Shown here: piece after piece, positions 17,488-24,969 of the stretch | Numbering within the stretch: position 1 is the stretch's first letter | Layout: each line of letters starts with the position of its first letter | Position numbers and translations under genes: made by a program | Notes under the pieces: model-generated | The model's input: the letters and a program-made list of their open reading frames with translations, nothing else | What the model was told of the DNA's origin: nothing | Database searches by the model: none | Source of the DNA: CAZVWJ01 sp964631325 | GTDB lineage: Bacteria > T1Sed10-126 | Reading direction: 5' to 3' | NCBI GenBank assembly: GCA_964631325.1 | Contig: CAZVWJ010000018.1 | Coordinates: 1-46,169, forward strand | Length of the DNA: 46,169 bases

Positions 17488-18954
17488 TCACGAAACTCGG
17501 TAGAATATCTCCTCGAGGAGGTCTTGCCACCGGCTAAATTCTTCTCCAGGATTATCAGTGATGTTTTCCAGCCAGAAATAGAATTTCTCCCATTCGGTCT
17601 GGGGGCGGTCTGACGGAGAACAGGAGCGGAGCTGTTTTAGCTGGGTGGTCAGCCATTTTTTTAATTGATTTTTAGACAGATTTGTGAATTTTAACTCTGT
17701 CCGTTTATTCCCGGATAGCGAATCCGGAGCCAATTTGCCTTCCCACCAGCTTGGTACCGGCGGGGGGATGGCCAGCCGTTCCTTCTGCTGACTTAATTGA
17801 TTGAACCATTCCCGTTCGTCTTTCAGGCGAGGGTTCTCCTCCTTGTTTAAGTTCTTTACTTCTTTCTGCCATTCAATTACCGCCTGGGCAAACGGCTGAA
17901 ATCGATTGACCGACTGGAGCAGTTTTTCCTCCCGCCAGGTTCCCCGGGCATAATACCACTGTCCCTTGAATTCCATGTCACCACCGAGCAGATAAATTTT
18001 TTCGGCCGGAGTCTGGAGTAGTAGATTTAGACTTGTTGTTGTAACTGAGCCGCCGGCATTGGCCCGGGGTAAGAATGGAGCCGTGGTCAGCCATCCGGTC
18101 AGGGGGGACTGGAGCCCAAACAATGACACGGGCACCTCGGTGAAGTGGCCGATTTCCGGAGGAACAAACGGACTCAGCAGAAGGCGGGAAACATTGCTGT
18201 GCTGGAGGTCTTCCCGGATTATTTCCTTTGCGTCTACCGCCACGTGCAGGTCCGCTTGGATCCCACGTTTTTTCAAGACGGGGCCGGCTGTATTGACCGC
18301 TATGACCAGTAACTGCTCCCGGTTGGTTCTCAGCCACTCCAGTTGTTTATCCAGTGAAGGACCGGCTCCCACCAGGGCTATCTTAGCCGTGAATTGGTCG
18401 AATCGCGGGATTTTTAGTTCTGGCAGGAGTTTTATATTTTCACGCAAATTATTTAGCCAGGTTTTCCCGGTGGACTGCAGGGTCCTAAGACTAATTTCGT
18501 GAAACGTCTGGAGCTGTTTCAGGCTGGCCAGAAATGGTTGAAAAACTTCCGGTTTTTTCCGCTGATAATCCGGCCACTCGATTAGCTTGAACCGGTTGTG
18601 CTCTTCCAGCGGGATAAATTCTCCCAGCCGGTTCAGCAGTTCCTCGGTTTCCGGACTGAATATTTCCAGTTGTTTAAAACACTCTTTTTCCCAGATACCC
18701 AGTTCCAGGCCCTTTTGTAATAATTCCGGGTGGGGCTCAAAGATGGCAGCTCTGGGTTTATCGCATTTCTGTCCAATTAGCTGCAAAAGATAGCCGAGCC
18801 CGGCGCCGGCGACAATAAAATTTTCATGTACCGGCAGCTTTTTGGGGAATAGTTTTTGAGCTTCGGAAAGTGGATTATAGGCGGAGTGAAGGCGCGAGAG
18901 ATCGTGGTGGTCTTTGACGTAATAACCCTGGCGGCGGGCCTCTTTTATGGCCAT
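17488..18954 (-). CDS. DUF115 / Maf-type motility-associated glycosyltransferase
   Basis: A 488-residue protein of the MAF_flag10/DUF115 family, whose members transfer nonulosonic acids to flagellins (Maf1-like) or are related to archaeal MptE. The core shows NFIVAGAGLGYLLQLI (~45-60), ALVGAGPSLDKQLEWL (~192-207), LLVIAVNTAGPVL and ADLHVAVDA, typical of the sialyltransferase-like Rossmann core. The C-terminal ~120 residues are charged and variable. It is placed upstream of the aminotransferase and NeuB-family genes, which fits a complete make-and-transfer set for a nonulosonic sugar. No flagellin gene is in the window. Confidence 0.78.
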   Translation of the reverse strand: MAIKEARRQGYYVKDHHDLSRLHSAYNPLSEAQKLFPKKLPVHENFIVAGAGLGYLLQLIGQKCDKPRAAIFEPHPELLQKGLELGIWEKECFKQLEIFSPETEELLNRLGEFIPLEEHNRFKLIEWPDYQRKKPEVFQPFLASLKQLQTFHEISLRTLQSTGKTWLNNLRENIKLLPELKIPRFDQFTAKIALVGAGPSLDKQLEWLRTNREQLLVIAVNTAGPVLKKRGIQADLHVAVDAKEIIREDLQHSNVSRLLLSPFVPPEIGHFTEVPVSLFGLQSPLTGWLTTAPFLPRANAGGSVTTTSLNLLLQTPAEKIYLLGGDMEFKGQWYYARGTWREEKLLQSVNRFQPFAQAVIEWQKEVKNLNKEENPRLKDEREWFNQLSQQKERLAIPPPVPSWWEGKLAPDSLSGNKRTELKFTNLSKNQLKKWLTTQLKQLRSCSPSDRPQTEWEKFYFWLENITDNPGEEFSRWQDLLEEIFYRVS

Positions 18955-19002
18955 TATTTACGGATGTTCTCCAAAAACTCTTGGTTCTGTTCTTTAATCA
19001 GA

Positions 19003-19449
19003 TTAAACGGGCATTTCCGAGTCTTCTTCTTCAGTGGCCGTTACTTCTTCCCACAGGTCCCGGGTAACCATTTCATTGCGGATGATGCGCTGTTCCGGGC
19101 TGTCGTATTCTTCCCAGAATTTTTCGTATTCCCGGGTCAGTTCGTCGTCGGTGGCCTGCTGGCAGATGGCGTTTAGCTTGTTGAGCGTTGGTTTCTCCGG
19201 TTCCCCCGGGGCCTGGTCGGACTCCGCCTCAGTTTGTTCAGTTTCCTTGACCTGCTCTCCGGGTGGGGCTGAGGGTGGGGCCTGCGGTTTTCCGAAAAAT
19301 TCCTGTAGGGCTTCGATTTCCTCAGCTTTTTTCCACTCTTCACTTCCGGCTGGACACACGAGGGTTTCCGACTCAATTTGGCCAACCAGCTCATCCGTTG
19401 CAAAAGGTCCAATAACTTCGTCATCGTCGTAAACGTACCACTTACTCAT
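19003..19449 (-). CDS. GYF_2 (DUF4339) domain protein
   Basis: A 148-residue acidic protein. Residues 1-52 match the GYF_2 domain (WYVYDDDEVIGPFATDEL, then PAGSEEWKKAEEI), a small module thought to mediate protein-protein contacts. Residues ~55-90 are a low-complexity Pro/Glu/Gln linker, and the C-terminal ~60 residues are acidic with no known motif. It lies 48 nt upstream of the DUF115 gene on the same strand and may be an accessory of it. Its own promoter region has been hit by a MITE-like element (19477-19675). Confidence 0.7.
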   Translation of the reverse strand: MSKWYVYDDDEVIGPFATDELVGQIESETLVCPAGSEEWKKAEEIEALQEFFGKPQAPPSAPPGEQVKETEQTEAESDQAPGEPEKPTLNKLNAICQQATDDELTREYEKFWEEYDSPEQRIIRNEMVTRDLWEEVTATEEEDSEMPV

Positions 19450-19476
19450 CTGCTTGTGAGCTCCTTTTTGATATGT

Positions 19477-19675
19477 TCTGAATTGAGCGATATTTATCGA
19501 ATCTTCACCGCTATGGTGAGGATGTAAGATGTTCTGTTTCTGGATTTATACAGCCCTGTATTGGGCCGCAGGAGGCGGTCCAGGGGCTGTATACCTCGAA
19601 GACGACACGAAGTCGTCAAGAATGATAGAAACAGGTGATATCTTGCAGCCTTACAGTAGAATCGCTCAATTTAGG
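19477..19675. mobile_element. MITE-like element, copy 1 (short form)
   Basis: About 199 bp bounded by terminal inverted repeats: TCTGAATTGAGCG at the left and CGCTCAATTTAGG at the right (11 of 13 paired), with an identical 5-bp flank TATGT on each side (19472-19476 and 19676-19680), which reads as a target-site duplication. Inside are a long subterminal foldback (GAGGATGTAAGAT.. with ..ATATCTTGCAGCCTTA) and an inner hairpin (ATACAGCC...GGCTGTAT). There is no transposase. It lies between the stop of the ComEC-like gene and the start of the GYF_2 gene. Copy 2 is at 28623-29040. Confidence 0.85.
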
Positions 19676-19679
19676 TATG

Positions 19680-20771
19680 TCAATCAACCTTTACACCGAG
19701 GTCACGCCGGTGAACCACCCGATTATTTTTACCGTCCATGAACATAAAAACAGTTCCGTCCTTGTCAGTCCGGTGAACCTTGGCTCCGGCCTTTTTGACC
19801 CGGTTGACAACCTCTTCGGTTGGATGACCAAAAGTATTATAGTCCCCGACCATAAATACTACGTGCCTGGGTTGAACAAATTTAACAAAGTCATAGCCGG
19901 TTGAAGTTCGGCTTCCGTGGTGGCCTGATTTCAGGACGTCCACGTTCAACTGGTTACCCCACTTGTGGATCAACTCATGCTCTCCTTCTTTTTCGGTGTC
20001 ACCGGTCAGTAAGACGCTGTTCTGCCCGTAATATAGTAATATGGACAGGCTGGAGTTGTTGATGTTTTCATCTTTCGGGGCAGTTCGCAAAAGCCAGGCC
20101 TTGACTCCCCCGCTGAGCTGAGCCAGTGGTTGTCCTTCCTTTAAAGTTCCGCCTACTTCAGTTGGAGCCTGCAGGGTATAGTTTTTCTGTTTAACTATCT
20201 CGAGCAAATCTTCTCTGCAGGGGGAAGGGTGCTCTTTCCCGGCGATCCAGATTTCATCAGCAGGAATTTTGGAGAGTACCGAGTAAGCACCTCCGATGTG
20301 ATCACTGTGAGGATGAGAAGCGATAAAATAATCCAGGTGGTTGATCTGGTTGCGGGCAAAAAAAGGCAAAATCATTTTCTCTCCCGCTTCAACTTTTTTG
20401 GCGAATTTAAAGTCGGGATTACTTCCCTCCCCGGCGTCAATGAGAATATTTTCTTTCATCGGAGTCTGGATAAAAATAGCGTCCCCCTGGCCAATGTCCA
20501 GGAAAACGACAGCCAGTTCGTCCGGCTTGCGTTCGGTTAACAACATTCCCGGCATGCTTGGCTGCTCAGTCTGGATTGAGCCGGCTGAATAATCTGATCC
20601 GCCCTGGCTCGTTTTGCCCATTGTTTTGTAACCGGGGATAGCAAAACCCCACGCCACAACCGCCGCGACCAGGAGAGCACCAACTATCCCCCACCCCTGC
20701 CAGTTTGTGCTGGTCTTATCTCGTCCTCCATAATAAGCTTTGGCGCGTCTGTAATCATCAAAGTTTTCCAT
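19680..20771 (-). CDS. ComEC/Rec2-like metallo-beta-lactamase-fold hydrolase, membrane anchored
   Basis: A 363-residue protein with one N-terminal membrane helix (~27-46), a short linker, and an extracytoplasmic MBL domain. Metal motifs: VVFLDIGQGDAIFI, ASHPHSDHIGG (HPHSDH 153-158), LLTGDTEKE and LKSGHHGSRTST, with FGHPTEE near the end. This is the stand-alone form of the nuclease-like domain at the C terminus of ComEC. It starts 11 nt after the ComEA-like gene, so the pair probably acts together on external DNA or nucleotides; competence is an inference. GGGTGA precedes the ATG at 7 nt. Confidence 0.86.
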   Translation of the reverse strand: MENFDDYRRAKAYYGGRDKTSTNWQGWGIVGALLVAAVVAWGFAIPGYKTMGKTSQGGSDYSAGSIQTEQPSMPGMLLTERKPDELAVVFLDIGQGDAIFIQTPMKENILIDAGEGSNPDFKFAKKVEAGEKMILPFFARNQINHLDYFIASHPHSDHIGGAYSVLSKIPADEIWIAGKEHPSPCREDLLEIVKQKNYTLQAPTEVGGTLKEGQPLAQLSGGVKAWLLRTAPKDENINNSSLSILLYYGQNSVLLTGDTEKEGEHELIHKWGNQLNVDVLKSGHHGSRTSTGYDFVKFVQPRHVVFMVGDYNTFGHPTEEVVNRVKKAGAKVHRTDKDGTVFMFMDGKNNRVVHRRDLGVKVD

Positions 20772-20782
20772 GGTAGGTCACC

Positions 20783-21481
20783 CTAAAAAGTGATTCTCGG
20801 TTCCATTTTGCTTACTGTGGCCGGCCCGATCCCTGATATCTTTTGTAGATCTTCGGGACTCCGAAAATATCCGTGTTTGTCGCGGTAAGAGATTATATTG
20901 TCGGCCGTAGCCGGACCAACTCCGCTAAGTTTTTGAAGTTGCTGGCTGCTGGCGGTATTTACGTTAATCTTGGGTCCGGTACTCCCGGTTTGGGCTTGTG
21001 AGCGTGTGGACTGTTTTCGGGTTAGTTTACGTTTGGACATTTTCCCGGATATTTTTACCTTCCCCCGGAATTTTTCAAGTGTTGCCGGCCCAATTCCCGA
21101 AACATTATCCAGCCCCTCAATACTTCGAAACCCCCCGTGCTGATTGCGATATCTGATAATGTTCTGAGCAGTAGCCGGCCCGACACCGGAGAGTGATTGT
21201 AGTCGTTTGGCGGTGGCTGTATTAAGGTCAATGGCTAATTTCCACTGGACTTGTTTTTGCTGGCGGGGGGTCAAGGTGTGTAGTTGAAAAGAAGTGTTGG
21301 GCAGATCCGAAGGATCGGGCTTGGGGACTGGCTCAGCGTCAACAACTTTAAAATCTTTAGCCGGGGCCCGGTTGGTTGCTGTTCCTGCTTGCCCTCCCTC
21401 GGTGTACATATAAACACCCGGCAGTGCAGCGATGATGGCAAAAGCTAACAGAGATGCAAGGGCCGTCTGGTGAATTTTCAT
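20783..21481 (-). CDS. ComEA-like protein with two helix-hairpin-helix modules
   Basis: A 232-residue secreted or membrane-anchored DNA-binding protein. An N-terminal hydrophobic segment (~5-24) is followed by a Pro-rich linker, then two (HhH)2 domains. The first (~80-140) has DLNTATAKRLQSLSGVGPAT and SGIGPATLEKFRG; the second (~172-232) has NVNTASSQQLQKLSGVGPAT and SGIGPATVSKM. Classical ComEA has one HhH domain preceded by a SLBB domain; here the SLBB is replaced by a second HhH. The ATG at 21481 has GGAGG at about 6 nt; a longer open frame upstream has no ribosome site. It is the first gene of a two-gene unit with the ComEC-like hydrolase. Confidence 0.87.
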   Translation of the reverse strand: MKIHQTALASLLAFAIIAALPGVYMYTEGGQAGTATNRAPAKDFKVVDAEPVPKPDPSDLPNTSFQLHTLTPRQQKQVQWKLAIDLNTATAKRLQSLSGVGPATAQNIIRYRNQHGGFRSIEGLDNVSGIGPATLEKFRGKVKISGKMSKRKLTRKQSTRSQAQTGSTGPKINVNTASSQQLQKLSGVGPATADNIISYRDKHGYFRSPEDLQKISGIGPATVSKMEPRITF

Positions 21482-21596
21482 TTTTTCCTCCAGGTAAATT
21501 ATTAAGTCGTCGCCAGCCGGTGTATGAACCACTCTCTATCAGTAAGTATAAATAATAACTGTTTTCTACGAAAGGAAAGAATCCAGTGGATTGTAT

Positions 21597-23834
21597 TTAA
21601 CTCTCACCTGATAATCTTAACAGGGAATCATTTATTTCTTCCAGTTTTGTGACATCTGTCATCATACAGACTTGAAGTAGTTCTTCGCGGATCTTGTTCA
21701 GGTAAAATTTTACCCCGACATGTTCAGCTCCGACTGCCGCAATCATTATCGGTCGGCCGATCAAAACGGCATCAGCCCCCAGGGCGAGGCATTTAAAAAC
21801 ATCAAGGCCGCTGCGAATGCCTCCGTCAACCAGCAGTGGAAGCTTATTACCGACAGTGCTGGCGATTTCAGGGAGAACTTCTGCAGATCCCGGCTGCTGA
21901 TCGAGTACTCGCCCCCCATGGTTGGAGACTATAATGCCGTCAGCTCCGCAGGCAACCGCCTTTTCTGCATCCTTGGGGGACATAATTCCTTTTAAGATGA
22001 GATCAAGCTCCGTTGATTCAGCCAGTTCCTTAAGAGTCTCCTCACCGTAGCCTCTTGTTCTCTGGCTCCGGAGTGCCATGCATTCATGAGTAATAGAATC
22101 AATATCAATTCCCGTTGCCCGTGCACCGGATTTAGCGGCCAGTTGGAGACGCTTCTGGACTTCGTTGGGATTTAGGCGGGGCTTAAAAATCGGGATTCCC
22201 CAGCCTTCTGCTTTTTCGACCGCCTCCAGTCCGATTTTATATTTATTTGTAGTCGCTCCGTCCCCGACCATGCCGATTGTTCCGGCCTCCCGACAGCCGT
22301 CTATTACGGCGCGGGCGTATTGTTTTTCCGGCAGGGCTCCGTTCATGTTTGTCGTGGTCCCGGTTATCGGTGCCGCCAGCACGGGAAGCTCCAGGTTGTA
22401 GCCCCATAATTTTTGCTTGAGTTCCGGAGCTCCGTTTTCCTGGATACAGCGTGTATTTATCTTCCAGCGCTCCAGCGCCCGCAGGTTTTCGCGAAACGTT
22501 TCGCCCCGGCCTACTCCCCCCACACCGGGTACTTCGCCGGCACAGCTCCGGCCGTCACAGATATCGCAGACTGCACAACTTCCCTGGAACCGGGCGCGCG
22601 CCCGGTCCTCAATTTCCCCCCAGGTTAGCTCGGGCGGTGGCCCCATCTCAAATTCCAGCGTTTCGCTGGCTTCCTGGGCTCGCTGGCGAGCAATCTTGTA
22701 GTGGGCACCGGTGACGATTACGTTGGCCGGTTTGTCCAGGTTGCTCTGTGGTTCTACCACCCGGTCACCGACTTCGGAGTTCAGGAAAATTTCTTCTATT
22801 CCTTCGGTCTCCAGTAATTTTTCGTGGCCGCTGATATTTCTGATTTCGCCCGGGGAAGGTAAGACAGCCGTTTCCATTGCCACCCGTTCACAGGCGGGGG
22901 TCAACGGGCAATCCGGTTTTTCTCCCAGCGCGATTTCAATGGCGTCCCGGATAATCGAGCGTTCCGTGGCCAGCGGATAAGTGTAGCCGGACATAAATCC
23001 GCCGGACAGGCGGGCGGCCATCTCCAAAATGACCGGTCCCTCGGGCGTCATTTTAATATCTCCCTTGGCCGCCCCGTAGTTTATCCCCAGGGCCTCGGCG
23101 GCGTCACGGGCCGCGCCCAGGATTTTTTCCTGGGTCTCTTTGTCTTCCTGGGAAGGCAGGACGTGGCCGGTTTCAATGAAGTAGGGGGGATGGTCGATGA
23201 TGCGGTCGGCAACTACCTGGTGAACCAGTTCCCCGTCGTAGAAGAGGGAATCGGTGGAATATTCGGGCCCTGGTAGGAATTCTTCGGCGATAACTTCACC
23301 GCGCGGGGAAAGTGATTTGGCGTGGTTGAAGCCCGGTTCCAGGTCGTCTTCGTCCTCAATTTTGCGGACGCCCCGCCCGCCCATGTTGTCGGCTGGCTTG
23401 ATCACCAGCGGATAGCCAAGGTCCTCGGCGACCTGGCGTGCTTCCTCCAGACTCCAGATCGCGCGAAACTTGGGCTGGGGCAGTCCATACTTCTGAAATT
23501 GTTCTCGCATTTTTACCTTGTTTGTGGCCCGTTCGGCCACCGTAAATTTAATTCCGGTCAGGCCCAGGGCTTCGGAGACGGCCGCCTGTGACAGCGAAGC
23601 GTCCGTTCCCACCGTGATAACTCCGTTTATCTCTTCCTGCTGGAAGTCGTTTGCCACCCGCACGCAACCCTCGAAGTCCCGGGTGCTCATCTCGATCGGG
23701 TAATCAGCCAGGGCCATTCCCGGCGCATCCGGGTTGTAGTCCAGCACTACCGTGGACAAGCCCATCTGCTGTGCTTCGCGAATTGCCGGCACCTGCATCT
23801 TGCCGGCCCCGATCAACATTAACGTTTCACTCAA
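21597..23834 (-). CDS. ATP-grasp ligase fused to FMN-dependent alpha-hydroxy-acid oxidase
   Basis: A 745-residue fusion. Residues 1-~395 are a carboxylate-amine ligase-type ATP-grasp enzyme: LMLIGAGKMQVPAIREA (dinucleotide-like preATP domain), PLVIKPADNMGGRGVRKI (ATP loop, ~142-159), EEFLPGPEYSTDSL and VILEMAARLSGG (metal site, ~268-279). Residues ~418-745 are an FMN TIM-barrel oxidase with a Cys cluster CAVCDICDGRSC (420-431), then GIIVSNHGGRVLDQQPGS and VDGGIRSGLDVFKCLALGADAVLIGRP-type FMN-phosphate motifs. The oxidase part alone is a known clostridial type, but I know of no standard fusion to ATP-grasp. Start is TTG at 23834, with GGAGG 9 nt upstream. Substrates are unknown. Confidence 0.85.
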   Translation of the reverse strand: MSETLMLIGAGKMQVPAIREAQQMGLSTVVLDYNPDAPGMALADYPIEMSTRDFEGCVRVANDFQQEEINGVITVGTDASLSQAAVSEALGLTGIKFTVAERATNKVKMREQFQKYGLPQPKFRAIWSLEEARQVAEDLGYPLVIKPADNMGGRGVRKIEDEDDLEPGFNHAKSLSPRGEVIAEEFLPGPEYSTDSLFYDGELVHQVVADRIIDHPPYFIETGHVLPSQEDKETQEKILGAARDAAEALGINYGAAKGDIKMTPEGPVILEMAARLSGGFMSGYTYPLATERSIIRDAIEIALGEKPDCPLTPACERVAMETAVLPSPGEIRNISGHEKLLETEGIEEIFLNSEVGDRVVEPQSNLDKPANVIVTGAHYKIARQRAQEASETLEFEMGPPPELTWGEIEDRARARFQGSCAVCDICDGRSCAGEVPGVGGVGRGETFRENLRALERWKINTRCIQENGAPELKQKLWGYNLELPVLAAPITGTTTNMNGALPEKQYARAVIDGCREAGTIGMVGDGATTNKYKIGLEAVEKAEGWGIPIFKPRLNPNEVQKRLQLAAKSGARATGIDIDSITHECMALRSQRTRGYGEETLKELAESTELDLILKGIMSPKDAEKAVACGADGIIVSNHGGRVLDQQPGSAEVLPEIASTVGNKLPLLVDGGIRSGLDVFKCLALGADAVLIGRPIMIAAVGAEHVGVKFYLNKIREELLQVCMMTDVTKLEEINDSLLRLSGES

Positions 23835-24118
23835 TTTACTTTACCTCCACTGATTTCACGGTTTTCCTCTGCGTCTTTGCGCCTTTGCGTTAACCCCGCT
23901 GTTCCTCGTTCCGGGTTACGGGTTTAAGAACTTCCCCCTCCTCGAGTTGTTCTTCGCTCTTACGGAGTTTCGCCTCTTCGCCTCTGCGCCTGTTCGTCTC
24001 TTCGAGTTGTTCTCCGCCCCTTCGCTTCCCTCTGCGTCTTTGCGCCTTTGCGTTATTCTCAGGTTTTCCGGGGTTCCCTCATCACGGCATCACTTAATCA
24101 CGCAATCACGATTCACTC
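23835..24118. repeat. Intergenic word-repeat tract
   Basis: No gene. Near-repeats CTGCGTCTTTGCGCCTTTGCGTTA, CCGGGTTACGGGTTTAAGAAC.. and CTCTTCGCCTCTGCGCCTGTTCG fill the region, ending with CATCACGGCATCACTTAATC. The same words in the same order occur at 37.7, 40.0 and 45.3 kb and, inverted, at 12.7 kb. It separates the aldolase gene from the ATP-grasp::FMN gene. Confidence 0.75.
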
Positions 24119-24904
24119 TCACCGTCCTCGCCGTCCTTTTAATTTCTCTATCCGGTCCGAAATCCTCTCGTCCTCGCGCCGGTAGAAGGAACGCTCGTGC
24201 TTGAGCAGTTCAATTTCCAGGGAAATAATTGCGGCCACGTTTTCTTCCGAAGTTTTCTTGTCTTTTACCCGGAACCCGAGTTCCCGCGTGTTTATTTTTT
24301 TGGGCTCGATTTCCTCGGTGATCAGTGCCGCGTCGCCCGGGGTAATACGGCCTCCGACCGAGGTGCTTATACCCCGGGAATGAGCCGTGTCGATGACCTT
24401 TTTGGTCATCTCCAGGACTTTCGGATGATTTGGTTTTTTATCCATTGACCGGCAGAGATCGTGGCGGCCGACGGTGATCTGGGCCAGTTCTTCGGCGGCT
24501 TCGGTTTTTAAGATGTCCTCGATGTTTTGGGCCGCCTGGATTGTCTCCACGTTAATCTGTTTGTCGATGAAGGAATATTTCTTTGCGCCCAGGGTTTCCC
24601 GGCAGGCGGTGAGGAAATTTTCCAAACTGTAGGGGGATTCGATCATCGGGGCGATCAGGGAACGACAGCCGATGGTCACCCCCGTCCGCATGTCGTTGCG
24701 GGCTTCCGGTCCGCCAATTTTCAATTGGAGCGGCAACAAGTCTCCGAACAGCCGGTGGCGCTCGCGGATGTCCTCGAACGGCATTCCCGCGTCCTCGGTG
24801 GACAGTTTCATCACGCAGACGTCATTTCCCTCGATCAAACCAGAAAGCTCTTCCCGCAATTTAATCTGTTCTTCGTCAAAAAAACGCTCGTCCCTGGGAT
24901 TCAT
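24119..24904 (-). CDS. HpcH/HpaI-family aldolase
   Basis: A 261-residue class II (metal-dependent) aldolase or lyase of the HpcH/HpaI-citrate lyase beta family. These enzymes act on short 2-keto acids such as pyruvate or oxaloacetate with an aldehyde partner. Visible motifs: LQLKIGGPEARNDM (61-72), LIAPMIESPYSLENF (83-97), the metal Glu in INVET (Glu120) and the metal Asp in VGRHDLCRSM (Asp149). The Arg before His in the last motif is unusual; the common form is GPxDL. GGAGG lies 7 nt before the ATG. It sits between the SpsF::SpsG gene and the ATP-grasp::FMN gene in the same direction, so it may supply a keto or hydroxy acid to that pathway. Confidence 0.78.
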   Translation of the reverse strand: MNPRDERFFDEEQIKLREELSGLIEGNDVCVMKLSTEDAGMPFEDIRERHRLFGDLLPLQLKIGGPEARNDMRTGVTIGCRSLIAPMIESPYSLENFLTACRETLGAKKYSFIDKQINVETIQAAQNIEDILKTEAAEELAQITVGRHDLCRSMDKKPNHPKVLEMTKKVIDTAHSRGISTSVGGRITPGDAALITEEIEPKKINTRELGFRVKDKKTSEENVAAIISLEIELLKHERSFYRREDERISDRIEKLKGRRGR

Positions 24905-24969
24905 ATTTAACCTCCAAAAACAATTAGGTAATATTATTTTATCCTGTTAATCCTGTCTAAATTGTAGAT

